Source: Petrimonas sp. IBARAKI (GTDB taxonomy: Bacteria; Bacteroidota; Bacteroidia; Bacteroidales; Dysgonomonadaceae). From it: a stretch of 64,000 bases of DNA. The stretch covers positions 1,116,001-1,180,000 of the forward strand of contig AP018040.2 of the NCBI GenBank assembly GCA_002356435.2. Direction: 5' to 3'. Shown piece after piece: positions 42,279 through 51,857 of this stretch. A program made the position numbers and the translations under genes. Within the stretch, counting starts at the first letter, position 1. The number at the start of each line of letters is the position of its first letter. The notes under the pieces are model-generated. The model ran no database searches. It saw nothing but the letters and a program-made list of their open reading frames with translations, and was not told the origin of the DNA.

Positions 42279-42638
42279 TTATTCGCTTGCCTCTATTTTC
42301 TTTAGCTCCCGGTATAGTACTTGCGCCTGATTATGCTCTGTGTCTTTGGAAGCGTAAAGAAGCGTCACCGTCTTGTGCTCTTTCTCCAGTCTCTTTATTT
42401 CCAGAAGCATCTGTTTGTTCTCAGTAAGTTCCCGGGTGTAGAGTTTGGTGAATTCTTCCCACTTTTCCGTGTCGTGACAGAACCATTTCCGTAAAATCGC
42501 AGATGGAGCGATTTCCTTCATCCATACATCAACCCGGGCGCTTTCTTTCGATAGGCCGCGTGGCCAGAGACGATCCACCAACACACGGCAGCCGTCTTCA
42601 TCTCCTGAAGAATCGTATATGCGTTTTATCTTTATCAT
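42279..42638 (-). CDS. DUF488 family protein (YeaO-like)
   Basis: This 119-residue cytoplasmic protein has the hallmark 'RVLVDRLWPRGLSKE' and 'WMKEIAPSAILRKWF', followed by 'VTLLYASKDTEHNQAQVL', all conserved in the YeaO branch of DUF488. The family has no established biochemical role. The gene is convergent with mntP and lies 39 bp after the oligopeptidase gene on the same strand, so cotranscription with it is possible. Confidence 0.88.
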   Translation of the reverse strand: MIKIKRIYDSSGDEDGCRVLVDRLWPRGLSKESARVDVWMKEIAPSAILRKWFCHDTEKWEEFTKLYTRELTENKQMLLEIKRLEKEHKTVTLLYASKDTEHNQAQVLYRELKKIEASE

Positions 42639-42677
42639 AAGCGATAAACCGTTTAGCGGTAAGTTTGGTTTGATACA

Positions 42678-44822
42678 CTACTTTTCAATCCCGACTCTGT
42701 TCAAAATAAAAGCAAACTCAAAAGCTGTATCTTTAATCCCGTCGTAACGCCCTGTAGCGCCGCCGTGTCCCGAATCCATATTCATGTGCAATAGCACGAG
42801 GTTGTCATCGGTTTTTAGGGCACGGAGTTTGGCAACATATTTGGTGGGTTCGTGAAAAAGCACTTGCGAGTCGTTAATGCCACCAGTAATGAGCATATTG
42901 GGATAGTTTTGCGCTTTAATGTTGTCGTAAGGCGAGTAGGAGAGCATGTAGTTGTAATATTCTTCTTCGTTGGGATTGCCCCATTCCTCGTATTCACCTG
43001 TAGTGAGTGGAAGCGTGTCATCCAGCATGGTGTTGATAACGTCTATAAACGGTACTTGTGCCACGATGGTTTGATACAGATCCGGACGCATGTTTGTGAC
43101 GGCCCCCATCAGCAGGCCGCCCGCGCTACCGCCCATAGCTGCGAGCTTATTTGTAGATGTGTATTTTTCGTTGACCAGCAGTTCACTGCATGCGATAAAA
43201 TCGGTAAACGTGTTTTTCTTGTGGAGCAGTTTACCCTCCTCGTACCATTGTTCTCCAAGGTCACTTCCTCCACGTATCTGAGCCAGAGCATACACGAAGC
43301 CGCGATCAATGAGGCTGTAAAGGCTAGCGCTGAAAGACACATCGGAACTACTTCCGTAGCTTCCGTAGGAATAGATCAACGCGGGGTTGGTTCCGTCCTT
43401 TTTTAATCCTTTCTTGTACACGATTGCCATAGGCACTTTCACTCCATCGGGGGCAGTTGCCCAAAGACGCTCAACCACATAATCATCGGGATTGAAGCCC
43501 GAAGGAATTTCCTGTTCTTTAAGTTTTACCGCCTCACCTGTAGCAATATTGTATTCGTACAGTGTGCCGGGGCGGTTGAGTGATGTATAGGAATAACGGA
43601 AAGTGGTGGTATCGTATTCTGGATTTCCGTTTAATCCTGCCGAGTAAACCGGCTCAGGAAAAGCTATGGTTTTAATTTCCCCTATGCCTGAAGCAGGTTT
43701 CGCGATAATCTCACTCAACCCATTTCTGCGCAGTTCGATTGTCACGTAATCTCTCAGGATATCGATACCTTCGATCCGAACGTTCTTGTCGTGTGCTAGA
43801 AACTCTTTCCAGGTGTTGCGGTCTTCATGGCTTGTCAAGGGTGTTTCGTAAATTTTTCCGTTCAGGTTTTCCTTGTCTTTGTATCGGACAAAAAACTTCC
43901 CCTTGTGCGGATAAACTGAATATTCCACGTCTTGGACACGGGGCAGAAACACCTTGAACTGTTCGAGCGGTTTATCTGCAGGAATATAGCGTTCGTCGGC
44001 GGTAGTGGAGCTTGCCGATGAGATAAAAATGTATTGTTTGGTCTTGCTCCCCGAAACGTAAGTAGAGAACCGTGCGTCCGTTTCCTCGTATACCAGGTCG
44101 GCCCTGGAACCATCCAGTACCTGACGTAAAATGCGGTAGGAGCGTAACGTGTTGTCGACAATACCGTAAAAAAGTGTCTTGTTATCGTTTGCCCAGGCCA
44201 CGGAAGTAGCGCCGTTAACCGTAAATCCAACATCCTTGCCCGAAGCAAGGTCTTTCACTTTCATAATAAATTCCGCATAGGAACCGGTTTCGTTGTAGAA
44301 ATAGGCTGCTTTGCTGTTGTCGGGACTAATGGAATATCCCCGGAAAATATATGCCGGCTTCCCTTCCGCCATTTTATTGACGTCGAAAATAATTTCTTCG
44401 GGCGCATCCAATGTGCCTTTGCGCCGGCAATAGGTCCGGTATTGTTTCCCCTTTTCGGTGCGGCTGTAATAATAGTATCCGTCGGAAAACGACGGGTAAC
44501 TTTCATCGTCTTCTTTTATCCGGCCGATAATTTCGTCGTAAATGGTTTGTTGCAACGCTTTTGTTGATGCCATAACCGTATCGGTATAAGCATTCTCCGC
44601 TTTCAGGTAATCAATCACCTTCGGATTATTTTTGTCCTTCAGCCAATAATAATTATCGATACGCGTTTGCCCGAAATTAGAGAATGTGTCGGGAATTACT
44701 TCCGCTACCGGTGGTGCGGGAAAATCTGATTGTTTCAACATGACAGTTTCTTTTTTCGAAGGGTTGCAGGCGGTCATCAACGCTGCAGCAACTATTGAAA
44801 GGATATAATTCCAGCTTTTCAT
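42678..44822 (-). CDS. Prolyl oligopeptidase family (S9A) lipoprotein, oligopeptidase B-like
   Basis: This 714-residue protein has a lipoprotein signal ('ALMTAC', Cys19), so it is probably anchored in the envelope and faces the periplasm. An N-terminal propeller ('DNYYWLKDKNNPKVIDYL', 'YYYYSRTEKGKQYRTYCRR') is followed by an alpha/beta-hydrolase domain. The serine nucleophile is in 'MGGSAGGLLMGA' and the catalytic His in 'MDSGHGGATGR'; 'LITGGINDSQV' carries the Asp. Oligopeptidase B types cut short peptides after basic residues. It may process peptides taken up from outside. Confidence 0.92.
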   Translation of the reverse strand: MKSWNYILSIVAAALMTACNPSKKETVMLKQSDFPAPPVAEVIPDTFSNFGQTRIDNYYWLKDKNNPKVIDYLKAENAYTDTVMASTKALQQTIYDEIIGRIKEDDESYPSFSDGYYYYSRTEKGKQYRTYCRRKGTLDAPEEIIFDVNKMAEGKPAYIFRGYSISPDNSKAAYFYNETGSYAEFIMKVKDLASGKDVGFTVNGATSVAWANDNKTLFYGIVDNTLRSYRILRQVLDGSRADLVYEETDARFSTYVSGSKTKQYIFISSASSTTADERYIPADKPLEQFKVFLPRVQDVEYSVYPHKGKFFVRYKDKENLNGKIYETPLTSHEDRNTWKEFLAHDKNVRIEGIDILRDYVTIELRRNGLSEIIAKPASGIGEIKTIAFPEPVYSAGLNGNPEYDTTTFRYSYTSLNRPGTLYEYNIATGEAVKLKEQEIPSGFNPDDYVVERLWATAPDGVKVPMAIVYKKGLKKDGTNPALIYSYGSYGSSSDVSFSASLYSLIDRGFVYALAQIRGGSDLGEQWYEEGKLLHKKNTFTDFIACSELLVNEKYTSTNKLAAMGGSAGGLLMGAVTNMRPDLYQTIVAQVPFIDVINTMLDDTLPLTTGEYEEWGNPNEEEYYNYMLSYSPYDNIKAQNYPNMLITGGINDSQVLFHEPTKYVAKLRALKTDDNLVLLHMNMDSGHGGATGRYDGIKDTAFEFAFILNRVGIEK

Positions 44823-45041
44823 TATTGTTGGATTTATTCGTTTACAATATGGAGTTCAATTTATATGCTTTTTTGTCAGCATTTTTTAGAAAAACAGTAT
44901 CCCGGTTGAGCCGGCCGTATAAAAATTGTTTGTTTATATGGATTTAAAACGATGCAAATGTATGATTTATTATTGATAATTGTGTTTTATGAACAAAAAA
45001 ATTATCCTTATGTTATATCAAATAACTCATTTAACAAGTAA

Positions 45042-45932
45042 ATGCAACACCACAATCATACTCATCACAACGAGGACGTCAAGAACATCCGGGTGGCATT
45101 TTTTCTTAATCTCCTTTTTACGGTAATTGAGATCGTAGGTGGCATACTGACAAACAGTGTCGCTATCCTGTCTGATGCGGTACATGATTTAGGCGACAGT
45201 TTTTCGCTGGGCTTGTCGTGGTACTTTCAGAAAATTGCCAAGCGTCCGCGTACCAGGAACTACACCTACGGTTACAAACGCTTTTCCCTAATGGGTGCTG
45301 TGATCAACTCGGTGATATTGACTGTGGGCAGCGTGCTTATTTTGATGAATGCCATTCCGCGGCTGTTCAACCCGCAGCAACCCGATGTAAAGGGAATGCT
45401 TTTACTTGCCGTGCTGGGTGTTGTGGTGAACGGCGCAGCAGTGCTGAAGCTGCGTAAAGGACGCTCATTGAACGAAAAAGTAGTTTCGTTACATCTGCTT
45501 GAAGATGTACTGGGATGGCTGGCCGTCCTTCTTGGTGCCGGCGTCATGTATTTCGTGGATGCACCGTTTATCGATCCGCTGCTTTCCATTGCCATTTCAG
45601 TGTTTATTCTTTTCAACGTATACCGGAATATTCGTGAGAGTTTACGGATTATTTTGCAAGGCAGTCCCGATTTGATCAATATCGATGAGATTGAAAAGAC
45701 GGTTATGGCGCTTATGAACGTAAAAAATGTTCATGACCTGCATGTCTGGTCGGTGGACGGAGAATATAACGTACTGACCATCCATGTAGTGCTTACAAAA
45801 CCGTTGTCCATGGCTGAACTGCATAGTCTGAAGAAAGAGATCCGGAGGAGACTGTTCTCGCTAAATGTACAACATTCTACCATCGAGTTTGAAACACCCG
45901 ATGAAGACTGTGAGCTGGAGGAGTGTTGCTAA
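45042..45932 (+). CDS. Cation diffusion facilitator metal exporter
   Basis: This 296-residue transporter has six membrane helices and a cytoplasmic C-terminal domain. The N-terminus is His-rich ('MQHHNHTHHNEDVKN') and the C-terminus Cys/acid-rich ('DEDCELEECC'), both likely metal-sensing. The transport site has 'LSDAVHDLGDSFSLG' (His and Asp in helix 2) and 'HLLEDVLGWLAVLLG' (His and Asp in helix 5), a Zn-type HD-HD arrangement. It exports Zn2+ or a related ion in exchange for protons. It stands alone on the plus strand. Confidence 0.92.
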   Translation: MQHHNHTHHNEDVKNIRVAFFLNLLFTVIEIVGGILTNSVAILSDAVHDLGDSFSLGLSWYFQKIAKRPRTRNYTYGYKRFSLMGAVINSVILTVGSVLILMNAIPRLFNPQQPDVKGMLLLAVLGVVVNGAAVLKLRKGRSLNEKVVSLHLLEDVLGWLAVLLGAGVMYFVDAPFIDPLLSIAISVFILFNVYRNIRESLRIILQGSPDLINIDEIEKTVMALMNVKNVHDLHVWSVDGEYNVLTIHVVLTKPLSMAELHSLKKEIRRRLFSLNVQHSTIEFETPDEDCELEECC

Positions 45933-46000
45933 AGCATGAAGTCGCTTCGCAAGCCGTTTGCTGACCATAGAACCGTTTGCTTATTTTATACATTGTTTTT

Positions 46001-47299
46001 TCAATCTTTTGAAGTTTTTATCAAGTTGACTTCGATAATATTCTTTGTTTCCGATTTATCTATTTTATACGTTATCGCCGAAGGCGCTGTTCCGGTATAA
46101 ATTCCATTCATAAATAAGCAATCGGTTATGGGAGCTTCAATAGTAATCAACGATTTCCCGTCTCCTGTTAAATTGGATGCATAGATATTGTTGATTTTTC
46201 CGGCAATGGATAATTTACCGTATCCCCGGCCTCCTATGTATAGGGTATAAGGGCTTCCCATATACGGTGCCTGGCTGTCAGGCCTGTTTGTTACAGCAAT
46301 TCCGTCGATGTATACGTGATGAATGCTTGCGTTATCGCTGGCACGTATTGCTACTCCCGGATAATTGGTCCGGCAGTTTGTGATGAATATTTGTTCGGTG
46401 TCGTCCTCGGGACCGTTCCAGCGGGTAGAGGTCACCTGATACGAGTTTATATCTCCGTTTGAGTGATAATAAGGTTCAATATCCAAACTTGATAAAGCGA
46501 TAAAATCATCACCGGTTAAACCGGAAATATCGTCTATCTTAAAGTATTTACATCCATGCCTTAAATCTATACCGTCTTTATTATATACACTCACTTTTTT
46601 TCCGTTAATTTCAATGATTTCCGGATTATTGAAACGGATGGCCGATATTTCGGCATTTTTTGTCCTTTCAAAACTCATGGCCCAGGCATGGGAGTTTTGA
46701 ATCGTGACATTTTTTATGGAAAATTCGTCCACTAAGGCAATCTGAATCAGGTTGTTCCTCCAGTCGCCTCGTTGTTTTTCGCCTTTCTTTCCAGCGTCAC
46801 TGCCGTAGCTTATCCGTCCTTTGCCGGTTCCCATTACCAGTGTGCGGTAGGCATCTCCTGTGGCGCGGGGATTATCGGCTCCTTTCAGCAGGACTTTTCC
46901 TACTCCGATAAGGTGTATGTTATTCAACCATACAGGATGTTCAATTCCTGTTCCTACATTTTCGCTTCTGAACATATTGTCGCGGCATTCATCGGAAAGT
47001 TGGATGGTGCAATTGTCTAAAATGATGGTTATGTCTGAAGGCAGTAAAATAGCCCGGTCTATTTTCCAAGCAAGTGTACCGTTGGCATTGCTTTGCGGGA
47101 TGACCACCTTTCGGGAAGTTTTTTGGGCAAGACGAATAGCTTGTTGGATTCGTTCAATGTCAGAACCTTTGAATTGATTGGGAGTGATGTCTACAAAAAA
47201 ATCATTTTTAATTGGTTGTGAGTGGATGTTTTCTATGCAATAGCCGGATAAAAGAAAATTCAAACACAAAAAACAAAACAACAAATCAACGTTTCTCAT
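46001..47299 (-). CDS. GH28-like right-handed beta-helix protein
   Basis: This 432-residue secreted protein has a signal peptide and a pectin-lyase-like beta-helix: 'GSDIERIQQAIRLAQ' at the start, then coils with 'NVTIQNSHAWAMSF'. 'VYNKDGIDLRHGCKYFKI' and 'GLTGDDFIALSS' carry the NxD and DD acids of GH28. The next GH28 landmark (G-H-G and S-I-G-S) is replaced by 'TNYPGVAIRASD', and the R-x-K motif is not evident. It may therefore be a GH28 relative with altered chemistry. It is 133 bp downstream of the third GH92 gene on the same strand, and cotranscription is uncertain. Confidence 0.72.
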   Translation of the reverse strand: MRNVDLLFCFLCLNFLLSGYCIENIHSQPIKNDFFVDITPNQFKGSDIERIQQAIRLAQKTSRKVVIPQSNANGTLAWKIDRAILLPSDITIILDNCTIQLSDECRDNMFRSENVGTGIEHPVWLNNIHLIGVGKVLLKGADNPRATGDAYRTLVMGTGKGRISYGSDAGKKGEKQRGDWRNNLIQIALVDEFSIKNVTIQNSHAWAMSFERTKNAEISAIRFNNPEIIEINGKKVSVYNKDGIDLRHGCKYFKIDDISGLTGDDFIALSSLDIEPYYHSNGDINSYQVTSTRWNGPEDDTEQIFITNCRTNYPGVAIRASDNASIHHVYIDGIAVTNRPDSQAPYMGSPYTLYIGGRGYGKLSIAGKINNIYASNLTGDGKSLITIEAPITDCLFMNGIYTGTAPSAITYKIDKSETKNIIEVNLIKTSKD

Positions 47300-47432
47300 T
47301 TTCGTCTTTATTATTTAAAAATTAAAAATCAAAGGTGGATGGTTGTTTTTAATCTATTCCGGAAATCCAATCCACAGAAACAGAAACAACACCCCAATTA
47401 ATTTTTACTAAATACACAACAGATAAAACTTA

Positions 47433-49640
47433 TTACTTTTTAACTTCACTTGTCATATAAAACACCAATGAACTTCCGTCCATTATGTCCTTATACGTAA
47501 TGGTTCTCTTGCCGTACGGCTTTCCGTTAAGTTCCACTTTCTCGACGTAGAGGTTTTCTTTCGACAGGTTTTTGGCCTCCATCGTAAACCATTTGCCGTT
47601 GCCTATATCAAGGCTTGCCGAAGTAACTTGTGGGGCGCCCAGCACAAACTCGCCGCTTACGGGGTTTACCGGATAAAAACCCATTGCCGAGAACATATAC
47701 CAGGCCGACATTTGCCCGCAATCATCGTTCCCGATAAGTCCATCGGGTTTGTTCTTGTAAAAATCGGTGCAGATCTTCCGTACGAGGCGTTGCGTTTCCC
47801 CGGGACGGTCGAGGTAGGGGTAAATGTAGGCTACGTGGTGACTCGGCTCGTTTCCGTGTGCATATTGTCCGATAAGTCCCGTTACGTCTGATAGCGTTCC
47901 GGTCGATTCCTGCTCGGTGTTGAACAGATAATCCAGCACTTCACCTGCCTTTTCCTTTCCGCCCATCCATTCAATTAATCCCGGAATATCTTGCATCACA
48001 TGCCACGTGTATTGGAGGGCGTTTCCTTCGGTGTAATGTCCGCCGACATTTGAATCTGCGTGCGCCAGTGCATACGGATCGAAAGGCGTAAGCCATTTCC
48101 CTTTTGAGTCTTTCGGACGCATGGAGTTGGTCGCTTTGTCGTAGTGATTTTTGTAATAATCGGCCCGTTTTCTGAAAAAAGCAGCATCCTCCGTTTTGCC
48201 CAGTTTTTCTGCAAAAACAGCCATGCAATAGTCGTCGAATCCACATTCGAGTGTACGGGAAACCGACTCTACCTTGATCAGATCATACGGATAATATCCG
48301 AATTTGTCGTATATATCCCAATCAGACTTATAGTGTTTACTTTCGGTAATGGATTTCTTTATTTCGTTATAGGCCCGTTCAGCATCGAATCCCGTAAACC
48401 CTTTCAGGTAAGCATCTACGATCATCGGAACAGAATGGTTCCCGATCATGGTGTAAGTTTCCTGTCCCCACAACGACCAGATAGGCAGATGCCCCTGCTG
48501 CTCGCTGTAGTCGAGCATTGAGTTCACAAAATCGGGTATAAGTTCAGGGGTGAGGATGGTATACATGGGAAAGGCTGCACGGAAAGTATCCCACTGCGAC
48601 CACGTGGAATAGTATTTTCCGTTGGGTGATTGCGACACTTTACGGCTCGGACCCGTATATTTCCCATCCACATCGGCAATGTTGTTGGGTTGAATATACA
48701 GGTGATACATCGATGTATAGAAGTTCACTTTATCGTCTTCCGATCCCTCTATTTTTACTTTTGCCAGGTAGCTGTTCCATCCCTTTTTTGCATCCTGCAG
48801 CACCGATTCGAAATCCCAGCCTGGAACTTCGGCTGCCAGGTTGGCTTTTGCTCCTTCCACGCTTGCAGACGACATCCCAATTTTCATGTTTAGCGTATCG
48901 GCGTTGTGCATGTCGAACGTAAGAACGTAGCGTGACGATTTTTCAAGCGGACTACGTTTCGGAAGTTCTTCTTTGGTTACAATTGGTTTGTCAAATTCGA
49001 TTACAAAGTAATAAATCCGTTCCACCCATTCCGTCCGTCTCGTAAAACCCGAAATTACCCGGTCACTTTCGAAGGTTACTTCATTATCAAGCACGTGTGT
49101 GTGAAAACGAGCGTCCTGCCACACCAGTCCGCTTTGAAAATCGGCGAGGATATTGGCCGCTTTCCCTTTAGGAAAAGCATATTTGTGAAAAGCAACGTGT
49201 GGCGACGCCGTAATCTCTACGTTCACTTCGTTATCCAAAAGTTGTACGGCATAATATCCGGGAGAAGCTTTTTCCGTAGCTTTGTCGAAACGGCTGTCAA
49301 AACTATCCCGCTTCTCTCCCGAAAACGGTTGTACCAGCAAATCTCCCAGATCTACGCATCCGGTTCCGTTTAATCGGTTTTGTGTAAATCCCTGAATCAG
49401 CGAATCCTCGTAGAAGTATCCCGAGCAGTATGCCCACGAAAAATTGCCGGTTTGCGGTCCGGCCTGAATCATTCCCAGAGGATAGGTTGCCCCGGGAAAT
49501 GTATGGCCGGTAAAAGCTGTCCCGATAAATGGATTCACGTACTTGGTGTAATCGGATTCATCGGTCTTTATACCTTGTTTTTGTTGTGTGCAGGCAACAG
49601 CCAACACGGCTGCCGTCACACAAAAAAGAATTTTTTTCAT
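47433..49640 (-). CDS. Glycoside hydrolase family 92 alpha-mannosidase, lipoprotein (third)
   Basis: This 735-residue lipoprotein (lipobox 'AVAC', Cys17) carries the full standard GH92 pattern. It has 'YVNPFIGTAFTGHTFPGAT' and 'YPLGMIQAGPQTG' in the N-terminal domain. The general acid Glu598 is in 'GNEPSHHVAYIYPY', and the calcium/base segment is 'GNDDCGQMSAWYMFSAMGFY'. The His-His pair after GNEPS is typical of alpha-1,2-type members, so that linkage is favoured but not proved. The gene follows an OPT transporter gene by 24 bp and is about 21 kb away from the main mannoside locus. Confidence 0.93.
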   Translation of the reverse strand: MKKILFCVTAAVLAVACTQQKQGIKTDESDYTKYVNPFIGTAFTGHTFPGATYPLGMIQAGPQTGNFSWAYCSGYFYEDSLIQGFTQNRLNGTGCVDLGDLLVQPFSGEKRDSFDSRFDKATEKASPGYYAVQLLDNEVNVEITASPHVAFHKYAFPKGKAANILADFQSGLVWQDARFHTHVLDNEVTFESDRVISGFTRRTEWVERIYYFVIEFDKPIVTKEELPKRSPLEKSSRYVLTFDMHNADTLNMKIGMSSASVEGAKANLAAEVPGWDFESVLQDAKKGWNSYLAKVKIEGSEDDKVNFYTSMYHLYIQPNNIADVDGKYTGPSRKVSQSPNGKYYSTWSQWDTFRAAFPMYTILTPELIPDFVNSMLDYSEQQGHLPIWSLWGQETYTMIGNHSVPMIVDAYLKGFTGFDAERAYNEIKKSITESKHYKSDWDIYDKFGYYPYDLIKVESVSRTLECGFDDYCMAVFAEKLGKTEDAAFFRKRADYYKNHYDKATNSMRPKDSKGKWLTPFDPYALAHADSNVGGHYTEGNALQYTWHVMQDIPGLIEWMGGKEKAGEVLDYLFNTEQESTGTLSDVTGLIGQYAHGNEPSHHVAYIYPYLDRPGETQRLVRKICTDFYKNKPDGLIGNDDCGQMSAWYMFSAMGFYPVNPVSGEFVLGAPQVTSASLDIGNGKWFTMEAKNLSKENLYVEKVELNGKPYGKRTITYKDIMDGSSLVFYMTSEVKK

Positions 49641-49664
49641 TGTCTTGTTGTTCTTTATTTCAGT

Positions 49665-51680
49665 TCATTTCTTCGCCCTCATGGCTTCCCAGACAAAATA
49701 AGTGATCAGCGCGGTGAAAGCGATCAAAGCAGTAACCTGAGCTCCTGTGCCGTGCGGGTCTTCCCAAATACGCAAGTTGAGTGCATTCCCATTGCCTGTA
49801 ACAAAAATGACCAGTGCGCCGATAACGCCGAACAGTGCAGCGCCCGCTATAAAACCCGATGCAATAAGTATCGCACGTTGATGGCGGGCATTGTTGAGCA
49901 CCGGATCTTTTGAACGTTTGCTGATCCAGTGGTTGAGTAATCCCCCCACTACAAGCGGTGTGTTTAACGGTAGCGGGATAAACATCCCGAGCGCAAACGC
50001 CAACGGGGATATGTTCAGCCAGTTGATGAGAATAGAGATGACCGCGCCGATTCCCAGCAACATCCAGCTGACACCCGAACCGGACATCAAGGGTTCGATA
50101 ATGGCGGCCATAGCGTTGGCCTGCGGTGCCACCATCGGGTTGGTGTGCGTTTCAGTTGCGACAAATCCGTACGCCTCGTTCAGAATAAATATTACGGCTC
50201 CGACGGTAGCGGCGGAAACCAGCGTTCCCAGGAACTTAAACGATTCCTGTTTGGCAGGAGTTGTCCCAATCCAGTACCCGATTTTCAGGTCGGTCACGAA
50301 ACCGCCTGCCATTGAAAGTGCGGTACAGACAATACCTCCGATAATTAGCCCGCTGACCATTCCCTGCCATCCTTTCAACCCTACGGCAACAAGGATTACC
50401 GATGAAAGGATCAGGGTCATCAGGGTCATTCCCGAAACGGGATTGGTCCCTACAATGGCGATTGCGTTGGCAGCAACCGTAGTGAACAGGAACGAGATGA
50501 CGGTTATGGTGATCAGCGCTACAATAGCCTGAACAAGAGTGACCTTAACGCCGGCGAGCAGGAATATAAAAACAGCAACAAGTGTCAAAAACAGGAACAA
50601 CATGACAAACGACATCTTCAGATCGCGTTGCGTGCGTTCTCCCCTGAGTTCCCTGTCGTGGATTTTTCCTTTTTTACTTCCCATGGCCAGTTTAAAAGCG
50701 TTTCCGATAACTCCCGACGATTTGATAATTCCGATAATCCCCGCCATGGCAATGGCGCCAATACCTATCGGACGTACGTAGACGGCAAAAATTTCTTCTG
50801 CAGACATTGCCGCGAATGGGTTCATTCCTCCGTTTGCTGCCGCCAAGGCTCCTATCTCGTTTACCAGGGGTATGAGTACAAGCCAAGAAAGCAAAGACCC
50901 AACCGTAATGATAAGGGCGTAACGTAATCCTACAAGATAGCCGAAACTGAAAATAAGTGCGCTGACGTTGAACTTCAGTACCATTTTGAACTTTTCAGCC
51001 AGCAGGGCCCCGGCAGGAATGATGCGTGTGGATATCTCTTCGCTCCACAAGCGCAAGGCCGAAAAGCAGAAGTCGAACAGTCCTCCGATCAAACCACTTG
51101 TTACCAGTAGTTTGGCTTGATTGCCTCCTTTTTCGCCTGTCATCAGAATTTCGGTTGTCGCCGTAGCTTCAGGAAACGGCAACTTGCCGTGCATCTCTTT
51201 TACAAAGTATTTTCTGAAAGGGATAAGAAACAGTATTCCCAAAAATCCACCGAAGAGCGATGAAAAGAAAATCTGCCAGAAGTCCACCTGAATCTCAGGA
51301 TACTTGGCCTGCAGAATGTAGAGTCCTGGAATGGTAAAAACAGCCCCGGCAACGATCACTCCCGATGAAGCTCCGATGGATTGGATAATTACGTTTTGCC
51401 CCAGTGCGTTCTTTTTTCGCAAAGCTGCCGACGCGCCTACGGCTATAATGGAAATAGGAATGGCTGCTTCAAAAACCTGTCCGATTTTCAATCCGGAATA
51501 GGCTGCCGCTGCTGAAAAGATTATGGCCATCAGTAATCCCATTCCTACAGACCAGGGTGTGATTTCTTTGATTGCCCTGTCCGCAGGTAATACCGGTTTG
51601 TACTCCTCACCTTCCTTAAGCTCTGAGTAAGCGTTTTCAGGCAAGCTAACCGGCTGTTTGTCATCTTTATTTGATTGCAT
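49665..51680 (-). CDS. OPT-family oligopeptide transporter
   Basis: This 671-residue membrane protein has about 14-16 hydrophobic helices and OPT landmarks: 'GMGLLMAIIFSAAAAYSGLK' near the N-terminus, 'LPFPEATATTEILMTGEKGG', 'GGFVTDLKIGYWIGTTPAKQ' (the conserved DLK-G region) and 'PLPLNTPLVVGGLLNHWISK'. The family couples oligopeptide (or metal-chelate) uptake to protons. It is followed 24 bp later by a GH92 mannosidase lipoprotein gene, suggesting use of glycopeptides. A copy of the 19-nt repeat lies in the divergent region shared with aconitase. Confidence 0.9.
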   Translation of the reverse strand: MQSNKDDKQPVSLPENAYSELKEGEEYKPVLPADRAIKEITPWSVGMGLLMAIIFSAAAAYSGLKIGQVFEAAIPISIIAVGASAALRKKNALGQNVIIQSIGASSGVIVAGAVFTIPGLYILQAKYPEIQVDFWQIFFSSLFGGFLGILFLIPFRKYFVKEMHGKLPFPEATATTEILMTGEKGGNQAKLLVTSGLIGGLFDFCFSALRLWSEEISTRIIPAGALLAEKFKMVLKFNVSALIFSFGYLVGLRYALIITVGSLLSWLVLIPLVNEIGALAAANGGMNPFAAMSAEEIFAVYVRPIGIGAIAMAGIIGIIKSSGVIGNAFKLAMGSKKGKIHDRELRGERTQRDLKMSFVMLFLFLTLVAVFIFLLAGVKVTLVQAIVALITITVISFLFTTVAANAIAIVGTNPVSGMTLMTLILSSVILVAVGLKGWQGMVSGLIIGGIVCTALSMAGGFVTDLKIGYWIGTTPAKQESFKFLGTLVSAATVGAVIFILNEAYGFVATETHTNPMVAPQANAMAAIIEPLMSGSGVSWMLLGIGAVISILINWLNISPLAFALGMFIPLPLNTPLVVGGLLNHWISKRSKDPVLNNARHQRAILIASGFIAGAALFGVIGALVIFVTGNGNALNLRIWEDPHGTGAQVTALIAFTALITYFVWEAMRAKK

Positions 51681-51752
51681 GGTTTCTTATTTTTATTTTA
51701 ATGATGCGATGAATGGCACGAAAATACAAAAAATCTGTGAAATATTCAGTTA

Positions 51753-51771
51753 GAAACTGTTTTGATTTTTT
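51753..51771 (+). repeat. Intergenic 19-nt repeat, copy D
   Basis: GAAACTGTTTTGATTTTTT, one change from copies A and C. It reads toward the aconitase gene, about 87 bp before its start. Confidence 0.5.
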
Positions 51772-51857
51772 TGACGCCTGTTTCGAACATTTCGTACCTT
51801 AAATTGTTGAAACGCCAGTCATCGCATTATAAATCACATTATACCCATTTTATTTCT

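Noticed and set aside
51762-51857. N-terminal extension of aconitase
   Set aside because: The extension runs through the repeat and expected promoter region; the ATG at 51858 gives the standard length and the expected cysteine positions.
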